Positions 22,442-29,724 of a DNA stretch of 49,053 bases are shown piece after piece; positions within the stretch are counted from its first letter, which is position 1; each line of letters starts with the position of its first letter. Position numbers and translations under genes: made by a program. Source of the DNA: Bog-756 sp036513075 (lineage in GTDB: Bacteria; Actinomycetota; Acidimicrobiia; Acidimicrobiales; RAAP-2); assembly GCA_036513075.1 (NCBI GenBank), contig DATBZS010000073.1:1-49053 (forward strand), read 5' to 3'. The notes under the pieces are model-generated. The model was not told the origin of the DNA. It ran no database searches and was given only the letters and a program-made list of their open reading frames with translations.

Positions 22442-23899
22442 GTGCACCGAGAACTCGAGGCGAATGCGCAAGCCGCAACAGGTCGCGATGCAGTACTTGC
22501 AGACCGGCCCGTCCGGGGTACCCCATTCCTCCGCCGACGGGCCGTCCCGTTGGTCCTCGCCGCGGCGATGCTCGTCACAGGGATGCTGTTCGAGTTCTTC
22601 TGGATCCCTGTCGTGTACCACCACCAGCAGTGGTTCGCCCAGGTTGACATGTGGGGGATGCTCCGTGCGGCCCACTTCGTCGGCTGGGGATATCTCGGAG
22701 GGGTGTACACGACGGGCAACGGCGTGCTCGCCTTCCCAGGGATGCCGATACTCCTCGCGCCGGTCGCCATGCTCAGTGGTCGGCTCGGTCTGAGCGAGTC
22801 GATCAGCCCGGTCATGCTTGCGCACCCGACCGCGGTCTTCTTACTGCTTCCGACCGAGCTGATCTTGGCGGGCACGGTCCTGTTCGCCGCTGATGCGCTC
22901 GCCGAAGAGCTCGGGTCATCACGGGGACGCCGTACGGTCCTGTGCATTCTGCTGACCATCCTTGTGTGGCCCATGGTCGCCCTGTGGGGGCACGCGGAAG
23001 ACGCCCTGGTGATGACCTTCGCGCTGTACGGCATGCGGGCGATGCTCCGCGGCCGTTGGGTGCGGACCGGGTGGTTGCTCGGGTTCGCAGTCGTCCTCCA
23101 GCCCTTGATGGCCTTGACGATCCCGCTGTTCCTGGCCGCTTCACCAGCAGGCCAGCGGATCCGCTTCGTCTGCCGGTGTGCGGCACTCTCCGTGGTCACG
23201 ACTGGCGTCGCGTACCTGGGGAACCCGTCGGAGACCTACCGTGCACTGGTTACCCAGCCGGGCGAGCCGTCCCTCAACCATCCGACACCGTGGGTGGCGC
23301 TGGCGCCCCGCGTTCCGGATCCGCTGCCTCGGACCCACCAGGCAGCGCTCCCGACGGTGGGCCACCACATCGGGAGCTTCCACGCCGTGAATTGGTCCAC
23401 CAACCCAGGGATCATCGTGTCGAACGGGCCGGGTCGGATGATCGATGTCGTCCTCGCCCTGCTCCTGGGTGTCTATGTGTGGCGTCGACCACAGGCGCCC
23501 GAGCGCCTGCTGTGGCTGGCCGGATTGGTCCTGGCGTCACGCTGCTTCTTCGAGGCCATCATGACTCCCTACTACCTGACGCCTCCGCTGATACTTCTGC
23601 TCGTCCTGGCTACACGTGCCAAGGGATGGCGGTTCCCGGTGACCCTGCTCGTGGCGGTCGTCGTCTCGCGCTTCGCCTACCAACCATTGGGGGAGTGGGC
23701 CTGGTGGCTCCCCGTCGTGGCCGCCCTGTCCGTGATCGTCTACCTCACGTTTCCCGGTCGGGCGGAGACCGGAGGCGAGGACGGCACCGGAAGCGGTCTC
23801 GATGGCGTCAATCGATCGCTTATCGATCAATCGGAGCACGGCGGATCGGGCGATCCGCTCGAAGGTGAATCCGAGGGGCAGATCCTGGTCGTCACCTAG
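22442..23899 (+). CDS. Polytopic membrane protein, possible GT-C glycosyltransferase
   Basis: 485-residue protein with about ten hydrophobic segments (first at roughly 34-55) and a charged, Gly/Glu-rich C-terminal tail. The stretch WGHAEDALVMTFALYGMRAM followed by LRGRWVRTGWLLGFAVVLQP resembles GT87-type polyprenol-phosphate-dependent mannosyltransferases, in which a similar loop (WGQ.D...) precedes helices of this kind; the first extracytoplasmic loop (VVYHHQQWFAQVDMWGM) has acidic and aromatic residues as such enzymes do. I cannot identify the catalytic Asp with certainty, so this is tentative. The GTG at 22442 directly follows an AAAGAGG sequence that is too close for an ideal ribosome site; a later start is possible. 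Downstream of the pilus terminator, so its role in pilus glycosylation is only a guess. Confidence 0.65.
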   Translation: MHRELEANAQAATGRDAVLADRPVRGTPFLRRRAVPLVLAAAMLVTGMLFEFFWIPVVYHHQQWFAQVDMWGMLRAAHFVGWGYLGGVYTTGNGVLAFPGMPILLAPVAMLSGRLGLSESISPVMLAHPTAVFLLLPTELILAGTVLFAADALAEELGSSRGRRTVLCILLTILVWPMVALWGHAEDALVMTFALYGMRAMLRGRWVRTGWLLGFAVVLQPLMALTIPLFLAASPAGQRIRFVCRCAALSVVTTGVAYLGNPSETYRALVTQPGEPSLNHPTPWVALAPRVPDPLPRTHQAALPTVGHHIGSFHAVNWSTNPGIIVSNGPGRMIDVVLALLLGVYVWRRPQAPERLLWLAGLVLASRCFFEAIMTPYYLTPPLILLLVLATRAKGWRFPVTLLVAVVVSRFAYQPLGEWAWWLPVVAALSVIVYLTFPGRAETGGEDGTGSGLDGVNRSLIDQSEHGGSGDPLEGESEGQILVVT

Positions 23900-23946
23900 C
23901 GCAGACGAACCGCGTGGCGCAGCGACCACCTTCGGAGGTCGACGCC

Positions 23947-25299
23947 TTACAGGGGCCCGATGGTGTGCTTCCTCCCGGGGAGCACCTCATGCTGTGACTC
24001 GAGCAGGTCAAGTGCACTGCACACCACCTCCCGGGTGTCGGTCGGGTCGATGACGGCGTCGACGAAGCCACGTTCGGCCGCCTCATACGGGGTGAGAAAG
24101 CGGTCGGTGTAGGTGTCCTGGAGGTCGGCCCGCTCGTCTTCGGGCACCCGTCGGTAGAGGATCTGGACCGCGCCCTCGGCCCCCATGACCGCGATCTGAG
24201 CACCCGGCCAGGCCACGCAGAGGTCGTTGCCGAGGCCCTTCGAATCCATCACGATGTAGGCGCCGCCGAATGCCTTGCGCAGGATCACGCAGATCCTCGG
24301 CACGGTGGCCTCGGCGTAGGCGAACGCCAGTTCCGCCCCGTGGCGGATCATTCCCCGCCACTCGAGGTCCTTGCCGGGCAGGAACCCCGGGGTATCGACC
24401 AGGGTCACCAGAGGGATGTTGAATGCGTCGCAGAACCGGACGAAGCGGGCGCCCTTCTGCGAGGCGGCGATGTCCAGCGTCCCGGCCAGCGCCTGGGGCT
24501 GGTTGGCCACGAACCCGACCGTCCGCCCGTCGATGCGACCGAGCGCCGTGACCAGCTGGGGGGACCAGCGCGGCCACAGCTCGGTCACGTCGCCGTCGTC
24601 GGCCAGAGCCGCCGCCACCCGGCGGACGTCGTAGGAGGAGGTGGCCCGATCGGGGATGATCGAACCCACGTCCTCGCCGCTCCCGGCGTCGCCGCCAGCC
24701 ATTCGGGGTGGCAGGTCGTCGGTGTGGCTGGGCAGGAGGCCGAGCAGGTGGGCGACGTGTTCCATGGCCTGGCCGGGCGAGGCCGCTTCGATGGCACACA
24801 GGCCGCTCGAGCGGGCGTGAACGGCACTCCCACCCAGCTGGTGGACGCCGATCCGGATCCCGGTGAACTCCTCGACCATGGTCGGGCCCGAGACGAAGGC
24901 GAAGGCGTCGCCGGTCATGACGACGACATCGGCCAATCCGAGCAGTAGCGCCGGGCCCGACAGTGCCGGTCCGGTGACCACGACGACCACCGGGACCACG
25001 CCGGAGCACGCGGCCATCGCCCGGGCCGCCCCGCCCCAGGAGTGCAGCGAGGCCACGCCGCCGGACACGTCGGCGCCACTCGAGGACAGGACGAGCACGA
25101 ACGGGATGCGGAGGGCGGCCGCCACCGATGCGGCCTCGGCCAGCGTGTCGCCGTCGTCAGGGGACAGTGCGCCGCGGCGCACGTCGGAGACTGACCGGGC
25201 CACCATGGCCGTCCGGTCCCCGAGGTCCTCGACCCCGGCCTGGACCGAGCCGGCGACCAGCCGTCGGATGATCGGTGCGGTCGGGGCGTCCAAGGTCAC
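23947..25299 (-). CDS. Acyl-CoA carboxylase carboxyltransferase (beta) subunit-like protein
   Basis: Crotonase-fold carboxyltransferase of the PccB/MmdA type. The C-terminal half is typical: FCDAFNIPLVTLVDTPGFLPG, AEATVPRICVILRKAFGGAY, DLCVAWPGAQIAVMGAEGAV, and the ending LPGRKHTIGPL. At 450 residues it is about 60 shorter than usual: the N-terminal segment that carries the LLDxGSF-type motif is missing and the first crotonase half is divergent (VLVLSSSGADVSGGVASLHS, VSGPTMVEEFTG). GTG at 25299 sits 6 bases after TACCAT, supporting this start and a leaderless transcript. No biotin carboxylase or biotin carrier is nearby, so the partner and substrate are unknown. Confidence 0.88.
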   Translation of the reverse strand: MTLDAPTAPIIRRLVAGSVQAGVEDLGDRTAMVARSVSDVRRGALSPDDGDTLAEAASVAAALRIPFVLVLSSSGADVSGGVASLHSWGGAARAMAACSGVVPVVVVVTGPALSGPALLLGLADVVVMTGDAFAFVSGPTMVEEFTGIRIGVHQLGGSAVHARSSGLCAIEAASPGQAMEHVAHLLGLLPSHTDDLPPRMAGGDAGSGEDVGSIIPDRATSSYDVRRVAAALADDGDVTELWPRWSPQLVTALGRIDGRTVGFVANQPQALAGTLDIAASQKGARFVRFCDAFNIPLVTLVDTPGFLPGKDLEWRGMIRHGAELAFAYAEATVPRICVILRKAFGGAYIVMDSKGLGNDLCVAWPGAQIAVMGAEGAVQILYRRVPEDERADLQDTYTDRFLTPYEAAERGFVDAVIDPTDTREVVCSALDLLESQHEVLPGRKHTIGPL

Positions 25300-25305
25300 C
25301 CGCCC

Positions 25306-25311
25306 ATGGTA
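25306..25311 (-). promoter_or_regulatory. -10 element of the carboxyltransferase gene, leaderless type
   Basis: TACCAT on minus, 6 bases before the GTG at 25299. It lies downstream of the alternative GTG at 25338 and so favours the shorter protein. Confidence 0.42.
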
Positions 25312-25380
25312 CGGACACCGGGGACCCCCGTGGGTCACCGAGAGTGACCGACGCGGGCAACGGTGGGGTTTGTGGCCGGC

Positions 25381-26355
25381 CTACCCGGCGGCCGAGCCGT
25401 TGTCGGTATCGGTCTCGCCCTGGCCGGGGGAGCCGGTGGCCCGGTCGTCCGGGCCGGCCGACCGGGCCGGCACCTGCTCGACCAAGGTCTGACCATGCCG
25501 GTCGATGCGTTCGAAGTGGCGCTCGACGTCGGACCAGTGCAGCGGGTCTTCGGGGCCGAGGTCGTCGTCGGTGTCCGGTGACCGGGCGATTGCCACGCCT
25601 GCCACCGTCAGCAGGATCAGTACGAACGAGAGTTTCGAGACGAATCCGGCCACCTGTTGGTCATTGAGTGGACGGAGGTGGATCACCTCGATGGACCGGG
25701 AGAACGACGGGTACAGCGGCTCTCTGGCCAGGATGTAGAGAAATGAGAGAAATGTCGGAACGATCGCCTGGGCCACCAGGTAGACGGCCCGGATCATCGG
25801 CCGGGGCCGGGGGATACCCGGCAACCGGCCCATCACCGGCAGCCACAGGATCAGCCCGGCGGACAGGACCACCAGGGCGAGGGCCGCCCGGGCGGCGACC
25901 GAGTCGGACTGGGCGGCCACCAGAGCCGGCACCATCGATCCCACCAGCAGGACCGTGACCACGACGACGGCCACTGGGGGCCGGAGCACCCGCATCAGGA
26001 ACGCGTCGACCGGTGCCGGTCTGGTCGCCCAGCCGATGGTGTCGTCGGGGAGTCCGGCCAGCAGTAGCGGGGCCACAGCCAGTACCAGCAGGCACCGCTG
26101 GAGGACCAGCGCGCACAGCGACCAGTGTGCGGCCAGGTCACCGAGCGGCCAGCCGAGGCCGATCCCGGCCAGCACCATCGCGGCGGCGAACCGCAGGGCC
26201 CGGCTGCGGGGCCAGTCCTGGGGGTTCGGCGAGGCGCGGTGGAGCCGCCGGTGGATGACGAGAGAGGCGAGCGACACTGCGGCCAGCACGACCCAGAGCA
26301 GGAGGTGGGGGTGCCACGACCACGCTCCGACCACGGCCGGTATGCCAGCGATCAC
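25381..26355 (-). CDS. CtaG (caa3-type) family membrane protein
   Basis: Multi-pass membrane protein resembling the caa3-type CtaG family linked to copper insertion into cytochrome oxidase. 324 residues with about seven helices; LAAHWSLCALVLQRCLLVLA followed by VAPLLLAGLP matches the family core, and LRPLNDQQVAGFVSKLSFVL matches the DQQxxGxxM-type loop. Typical members have a histidine pair (HMxQH) in the first of these; here it reads ALVLQR, so likely metal ligands are lost. The last ~60 residues are a charged soluble tail (PDTDDDLGPEDPLHWSDVER). GTG start at 26355. No oxidase genes are in the window. Family moderately sure; function in copper delivery doubtful. Confidence 0.7.
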   Translation of the reverse strand: MIAGIPAVVGAWSWHPHLLLWVVLAAVSLASLVIHRRLHRASPNPQDWPRSRALRFAAAMVLAGIGLGWPLGDLAAHWSLCALVLQRCLLVLAVAPLLLAGLPDDTIGWATRPAPVDAFLMRVLRPPVAVVVVTVLLVGSMVPALVAAQSDSVAARAALALVVLSAGLILWLPVMGRLPGIPRPRPMIRAVYLVAQAIVPTFLSFLYILAREPLYPSFSRSIEVIHLRPLNDQQVAGFVSKLSFVLILLTVAGVAIARSPDTDDDLGPEDPLHWSDVERHFERIDRHGQTLVEQVPARSAGPDDRATGSPGQGETDTDNGSAAG

Positions 26356-26380
26356 GGTATGCCTGGGGTCCCGTGGGCCG

Positions 26381-26386
26381 TAGATT
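26381..26386 (+). promoter_or_regulatory. -10 element of pafB, leaderless type
   Basis: TAGATT, 7 bases before the pafB ATG. No ribosome-binding site fits in between except GGCGGGA, which abuts the start. Confidence 0.5.
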
Positions 26387-26393
26387 GGCGGGA

Positions 26394-27353
26394 ATGGCCC
26401 AACCTGACCGGCTCGAACGCGTCACCGACCTGCTGCTCGTGCTGCTCGATGCCAGCCGGCCGCTCAGCCTGCGCGAGATCGCGGAGCACGTACCCGGCTA
26501 TCCCGACGGGCACGACGCCCGGCGCCAGGCGTTCGAGCGGGACAAGCGGCTGCTTCGCGACGAGGGCGTGCCGGTCCTGGCCGAGCCGATCGACGCCGAG
26601 GAGCAGGTCGGCTACCGGGTCGACCCCGATGCCTACTACCTGCCTGACCTCGGCCTGGAGCCAGACGAACAGGCTGCGCTGAACCTGGCGGTGGCCGGTG
26701 TCCACCTGGGCGAGCCTATCGGCAGGGAAGCGCTGTCCAAGTTGGGGATGGGGGGCCAGTGGCCTCGCCGCAGCGCGCCGTTACCGCTCGTAGACCTGCC
26801 CCTGGTGGACGGACTTCCGGCACTACCCGTGCTGTTCGACGCAGTCCGCCTGGCCGCCGTGGTCACCTTCTCCTACCGTGGCGAGGCCCGGGCCCTCGAC
26901 GTGGCCGGGATCCGGTTCCGGGGGGGCCACTGGTACGTGGTCGGTCGGGACCGCGACCGGGGCGGGGCCCGAACCTTCAGGGTGGACCGGATCGAGGGAC
27001 TGCCCGAAGTCGGCGACCCGGGATCGTCAGCGCTGCCCGATGGCTTCGACGCCGACGAGGTGTTCGCCCGCGATCCCTGGCAGTACGGATCGGGCGACGC
27101 CGTCGAGGTCGACGTCGCCGTCGATGCGTCCGAGACCTCCCGGGTGGTCACCGAGCTCGGTCCGGACGCGGTGGTGGAGCGCACCGCCGACGGCGGCGTG
27201 ATCGTTCGACTGGTGGTGACCGATACCGAGGCCCTGATCTTGTGGGTGCTCGATCTACTCGACCACGCCGAGGTGTTGTCCCCCGACGACGTGCGGGCCG
27301 CAGTGGTCGCCCGCCTCGAAACCTTCGGTGCCCCGGCGAGGTCGACCAGATGA
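26394..27353 (+). CDS. pafB: PafB, WYL-domain transcriptional regulator
   Basis: Half of the PafBC regulator that in mycobacteria activates most of the RecA-independent DNA-damage response. 319 residues: a winged helix (RLERVTDLLLVLLDASRPLS, LREIAEHVPGYPDGHDARRQ), a conserved linker with DAYYLPDLGLEPDEQAALNL, and a WYL domain (VTFSYRGEARALD, GGHWYVVGRDRDRGGARTFR, VDRIEGL). The ATG at 26394 is preferred over an in-frame start 7 codons upstream because it lies 7 bases after TAGATT and matches the family N-terminus. Coupled to pafC by ATGA. The proteasome genes usually near pafBC are not in the window. Confidence 0.9.
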   Translation: MAQPDRLERVTDLLLVLLDASRPLSLREIAEHVPGYPDGHDARRQAFERDKRLLRDEGVPVLAEPIDAEEQVGYRVDPDAYYLPDLGLEPDEQAALNLAVAGVHLGEPIGREALSKLGMGGQWPRRSAPLPLVDLPLVDGLPALPVLFDAVRLAAVVTFSYRGEARALDVAGIRFRGGHWYVVGRDRDRGGARTFRVDRIEGLPEVGDPGSSALPDGFDADEVFARDPWQYGSGDAVEVDVAVDASETSRVVTELGPDAVVERTADGGVIVRLVVTDTEALILWVLDLLDHAEVLSPDDVRAAVVARLETFGAPARSTR

Positions 27354-28315
27354 GTGCGGCCCTGGACACCGCCGCCCGACTCCGGCGCTTGCTGGCCATC
27401 CTCACGTGGCTGGCTCAGGAGGGGGAGGCACCGATCGACGAGGTGGCCAACCGGTTCGACCTGACTCCGGGCGCACTTGTTGCCGAGCTCGAGATGGCGG
27501 CCTGCTGTGGCGTGCCGCCGTATACGCCCGACCAGCTCCTCGAGATCGTGGTCACCGAGGACACGGTGTCCACCAGGGTGGGAACCACCCTGGCCCGGCC
27601 CCGCCGTCTCAGCCCCCGCGAAGGCCTCGGACTCGCCGCGTCCGCCCGGGCGCTCCTGGCCGTGCCGGGCAGCGACGAGGACGGCGCGCTGTCGCGTGCC
27701 CTGACGAAGTTGGAACGGGCGCTCGGCCAGAGCGCCATCGAGGTGGAGCTTGACACTCCGGCCTTGCTCGATGCCGTGCGCTCCGCCTTGAGCGCGGGCG
27801 AGCGCCTGACCATCTCCTACTACTCGGCGTCCACGGACCAGACCGGCGAACGGACGATCACCCCGCGGCGCCTGTTCGCCTCGGAGGGACACTGGTACGT
27901 GGACGCCTGGTGCGAGATGGCCGACGGCGTCCGCCGATTCCGGGTGGACCGGATCGGAAGGGCCACCCCGGCCGGCCCCGCCAGCCCGGACATGCTCGCC
28001 GAACCGCTCCCGGACGACGCATCGACGGATGGATCCTCGGGGTCAGGCGCCATCGGGGCGTTCGTACCGGGGCCGGACAGCCGCCGGGTGCGGATCGCCA
28101 CCGATGCGTCGATGAACTGGCTGCTCGAAGCCATCCCGTCGGCACGGCAGGGAGGGGAGGACGGTCGGCCGGTGTGGGAGGTCTTCGTCTGGGGCGATGC
28201 CTGGTTGGAGCGACTACTGCTACGGCTGGGGCCAGGTACCGAGGTGGTCGAGCCGGTGGCGGACCGGTCTCTCGCACCCGACGCCGCCCGGCGCATCCTG
28301 GCCCGCTATAAGTAG
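27350..28315 (+). CDS. pafC: PafC, WYL-domain transcriptional regulator
   Basis: Partner of PafB. 321 residues with an N-terminal winged helix of the PafC type (LRRLLAILTWLAQEGEAPID, EVANRFDLTPGALVAELEMA, CCGVPPYTPDQLLEI) and a WYL domain (LTISYYSASTDQTGERTITP, RRLFASEGHWYVDAWCE, RRFRVDRIG), then a WCX-like C-terminal domain. The start overlaps the pafB stop (ATGA). A longer open frame upstream lies inside pafB and is rejected. WYL domains may sense single-stranded DNA; the relaxase gene follows directly. Confidence 0.9.
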   Translation: MSAALDTAARLRRLLAILTWLAQEGEAPIDEVANRFDLTPGALVAELEMAACCGVPPYTPDQLLEIVVTEDTVSTRVGTTLARPRRLSPREGLGLAASARALLAVPGSDEDGALSRALTKLERALGQSAIEVELDTPALLDAVRSALSAGERLTISYYSASTDQTGERTITPRRLFASEGHWYVDAWCEMADGVRRFRVDRIGRATPAGPASPDMLAEPLPDDASTDGSSGSGAIGAFVPGPDSRRVRIATDASMNWLLEAIPSARQGGEDGRPVWEVFVWGDAWLERLLLRLGPGTEVVEPVADRSLAPDAARRILARYK

Positions 28316-28322
28316 TGGCACA

Positions 28323-28358
28323 TCATGTAATGACATGAAACACACTGACGGCTAATGT
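28323..28358 (+). promoter_or_regulatory. Relaxase promoter overlapped by an inverted repeat
   Basis: A -35 ATGACA (28330-28335), 17-base spacer and -10 TAATGT (28353-28358) form a good promoter. An inverted repeat TCATGT-AATG-ACATGA (28323-28338, perfect 6-base arms) covers the -35, the position expected for a repressor site. This resembles autoregulated promoters of transfer genes. No regulator that would bind it is obvious. Confidence 0.5.
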
Positions 28359-28380
28359 GGTCCCCCGGGGAGGTGGGGCC

Positions 28381-28401
28381 ATGCCCGGTTGCGGGTGTTG
28401 A
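28381..28401 (+). other. Six-codon leader ORF before the relaxase gene
   Basis: ATG at 28381 has a near-perfect ribosome site (GGGGAGG, 28367-28373, 7 bases upstream) and encodes M-P-G-C-G-C, ending in TGA that overlaps the relaxase TTG start as TTGA. The ribosome site is better placed for this ORF than for the relaxase, so the relaxase may depend on it. Confidence 0.4.
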
Positions 28402-29717
28402 GGGTGCATGTCGTGCGAGGAACAGGCGTCGACTACTACCTCCATGACCTCGTGCCCGGCAGGGCGGAGGAGACGCTGGTGGCCGGCGAATCGGCGGGAC
28501 GGTGGACCGGCCGGGGGAGCGCCGCCCTCGGTCTGGGTGGCCTGGTGGACGGTCCCGGGCTCGCCGAGGTCTTGGCCGGAAGGGACCCGGCCGGAGGACG
28601 GGTGCTCCGCCACACCCGGGGCAGCCGCCCGGTGTCCGGGTTCGATCTGACGTTCTGCGCGCCCAAATCCGTCAGCGTCCTGCATCTGCTCGCCCCGGCC
28701 GAACTCGGTGCCGCAGCCGGGGGGTCGCACGAGGCCGCGGTGACCGACGCCGTCAACTACCTCGAGCGGAACGGACTCGGGGTGCGTCGGGTGCGGACGG
28801 GCGAGGTCCGGCACCTGTCCACCACCGGGGCGGTGGCCGCCGGGTTCGTCCACCGGACCAGCCGGGCCCTCGATCCACACATTCACACCCATCTGGTGGC
28901 GGCCAACGTCGCCCAGGGTGTCGACGGCACATGGTCGGCGCTCGACAGCCGGCGGCTCTTCCTCCACCGGCGGGCGACTGAAGCGGTCTACGACGCGTCG
29001 CTCCGCCACCATCTCTCGGCGGCCGCCGGGGTGGGCTGGCACCGTGGCCCGTCGGGTGGATGGGTGGTCGACGGCGTCGATCCGGTGCTGAGCCGGCTGT
29101 TCTCGCAGCGGGCCGCGTCGATCGACGAGCACGCCTATCGGGCGGGGGGAAGCTCATCTACGGGTACGCGTCGGATCGCGTTCCACGCCGACCGTCCCGA
29201 CAAGGAACGGGGTCGCACGGTCGACGGACTGCGGTCCGGCTGGCGGCACCGGGCTGCCTCCATGGGCCTCGATCTCGGCGACCTGGTCCGGGTGATCGGG
29301 CGCGGCCACGTGCTCCCCGGGCGCCATCCAGTCGACCCGGCCAGCCTCGAATCGGGACTCGCGCACCTGGCGGCGACCCGGACCCGGGTGTCCGGCCGGG
29401 ACCTGGTGGTGGCGGTGGCCGACGCCGCGCCCGGCGGCCTGCCCGCTGGAGGGGCTGAACGCGCGGCCACGGCGCTCGGGGCAGAATCAACTGAGCTCGG
29501 TCGGGGTCGAGAGGGAGTCGGGGCCGACGCCTGGGACCCGACGCACCTGGTCGATGCGGTGCGCGCCGATCCCGGGCTCGTGTCCCGGGCCGTCGAGGGC
29601 CGGCTCGCCGGACGGGCCGTCGACGTTCCAGAGCGCGATGAGGCGGCGGCCCGGACGCTCGGACGGTCGGCGGCGTTCGGGCATCGGGGACCCGACGGTG
29701 GGCTCCTCGAACGGTGA
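28398..29717 (+). CDS. MobF-type (TrwC/TraI-like) relaxase domain protein without helicase
   Basis: Predicted strand-transferase that nicks DNA at an origin of transfer. About 439 residues. The TrwC N-terminal domain is clear: tandem Tyr in GVDYYLHDL near the start, AGRWTGRGSAALGLGG, VSGFDLTFCAPKSVSVLHLL, the metal-binding histidine triad in DPHIHTHLVAANVAQG, and TWSALDSRRLFLHRRATEAV. After about residue 300 the family helicase domain is absent; the remainder is Arg/Asp/Gly-rich without motifs. Start uncertain among TTG 28389, GTG 28395, TTG 28398 and GTG 28404; 28398 is chosen because it overlaps the leader-ORF stop. Ends 7 bases from the convergent coupling ATPase. No accessory transfer genes, integrase or att sites are seen. 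Confidence 0.85.
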   Translation: MRVHVVRGTGVDYYLHDLVPGRAEETLVAGESAGRWTGRGSAALGLGGLVDGPGLAEVLAGRDPAGGRVLRHTRGSRPVSGFDLTFCAPKSVSVLHLLAPAELGAAAGGSHEAAVTDAVNYLERNGLGVRRVRTGEVRHLSTTGAVAAGFVHRTSRALDPHIHTHLVAANVAQGVDGTWSALDSRRLFLHRRATEAVYDASLRHHLSAAAGVGWHRGPSGGWVVDGVDPVLSRLFSQRAASIDEHAYRAGGSSSTGTRRIAFHADRPDKERGRTVDGLRSGWRHRAASMGLDLGDLVRVIGRGHVLPGRHPVDPASLESGLAHLAATRTRVSGRDLVVAVADAAPGGLPAGGAERAATALGAESTELGRGREGVGADAWDPTHLVDAVRADPGLVSRAVEGRLAGRAVDVPERDEAAARTLGRSAAFGHRGPDGGLLER

Positions 29718-29724
29718 GCGACAG

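Noticed and set aside
22318..22647. Open frame starting MGLNDGDSDQIETDDPMTPV before the membrane protein
   Set aside because: The first ~40 codons look protein-like, but the rest becomes Arg/Pro/Gly-rich shadow of the membrane protein in another frame. A frameshift joining the two cannot be excluded but nothing requires it.
28323..29132. Antisense open frame over the relaxase 5' half
   Set aside because: No motifs, and the plus strand has the complete TrwC motif series.
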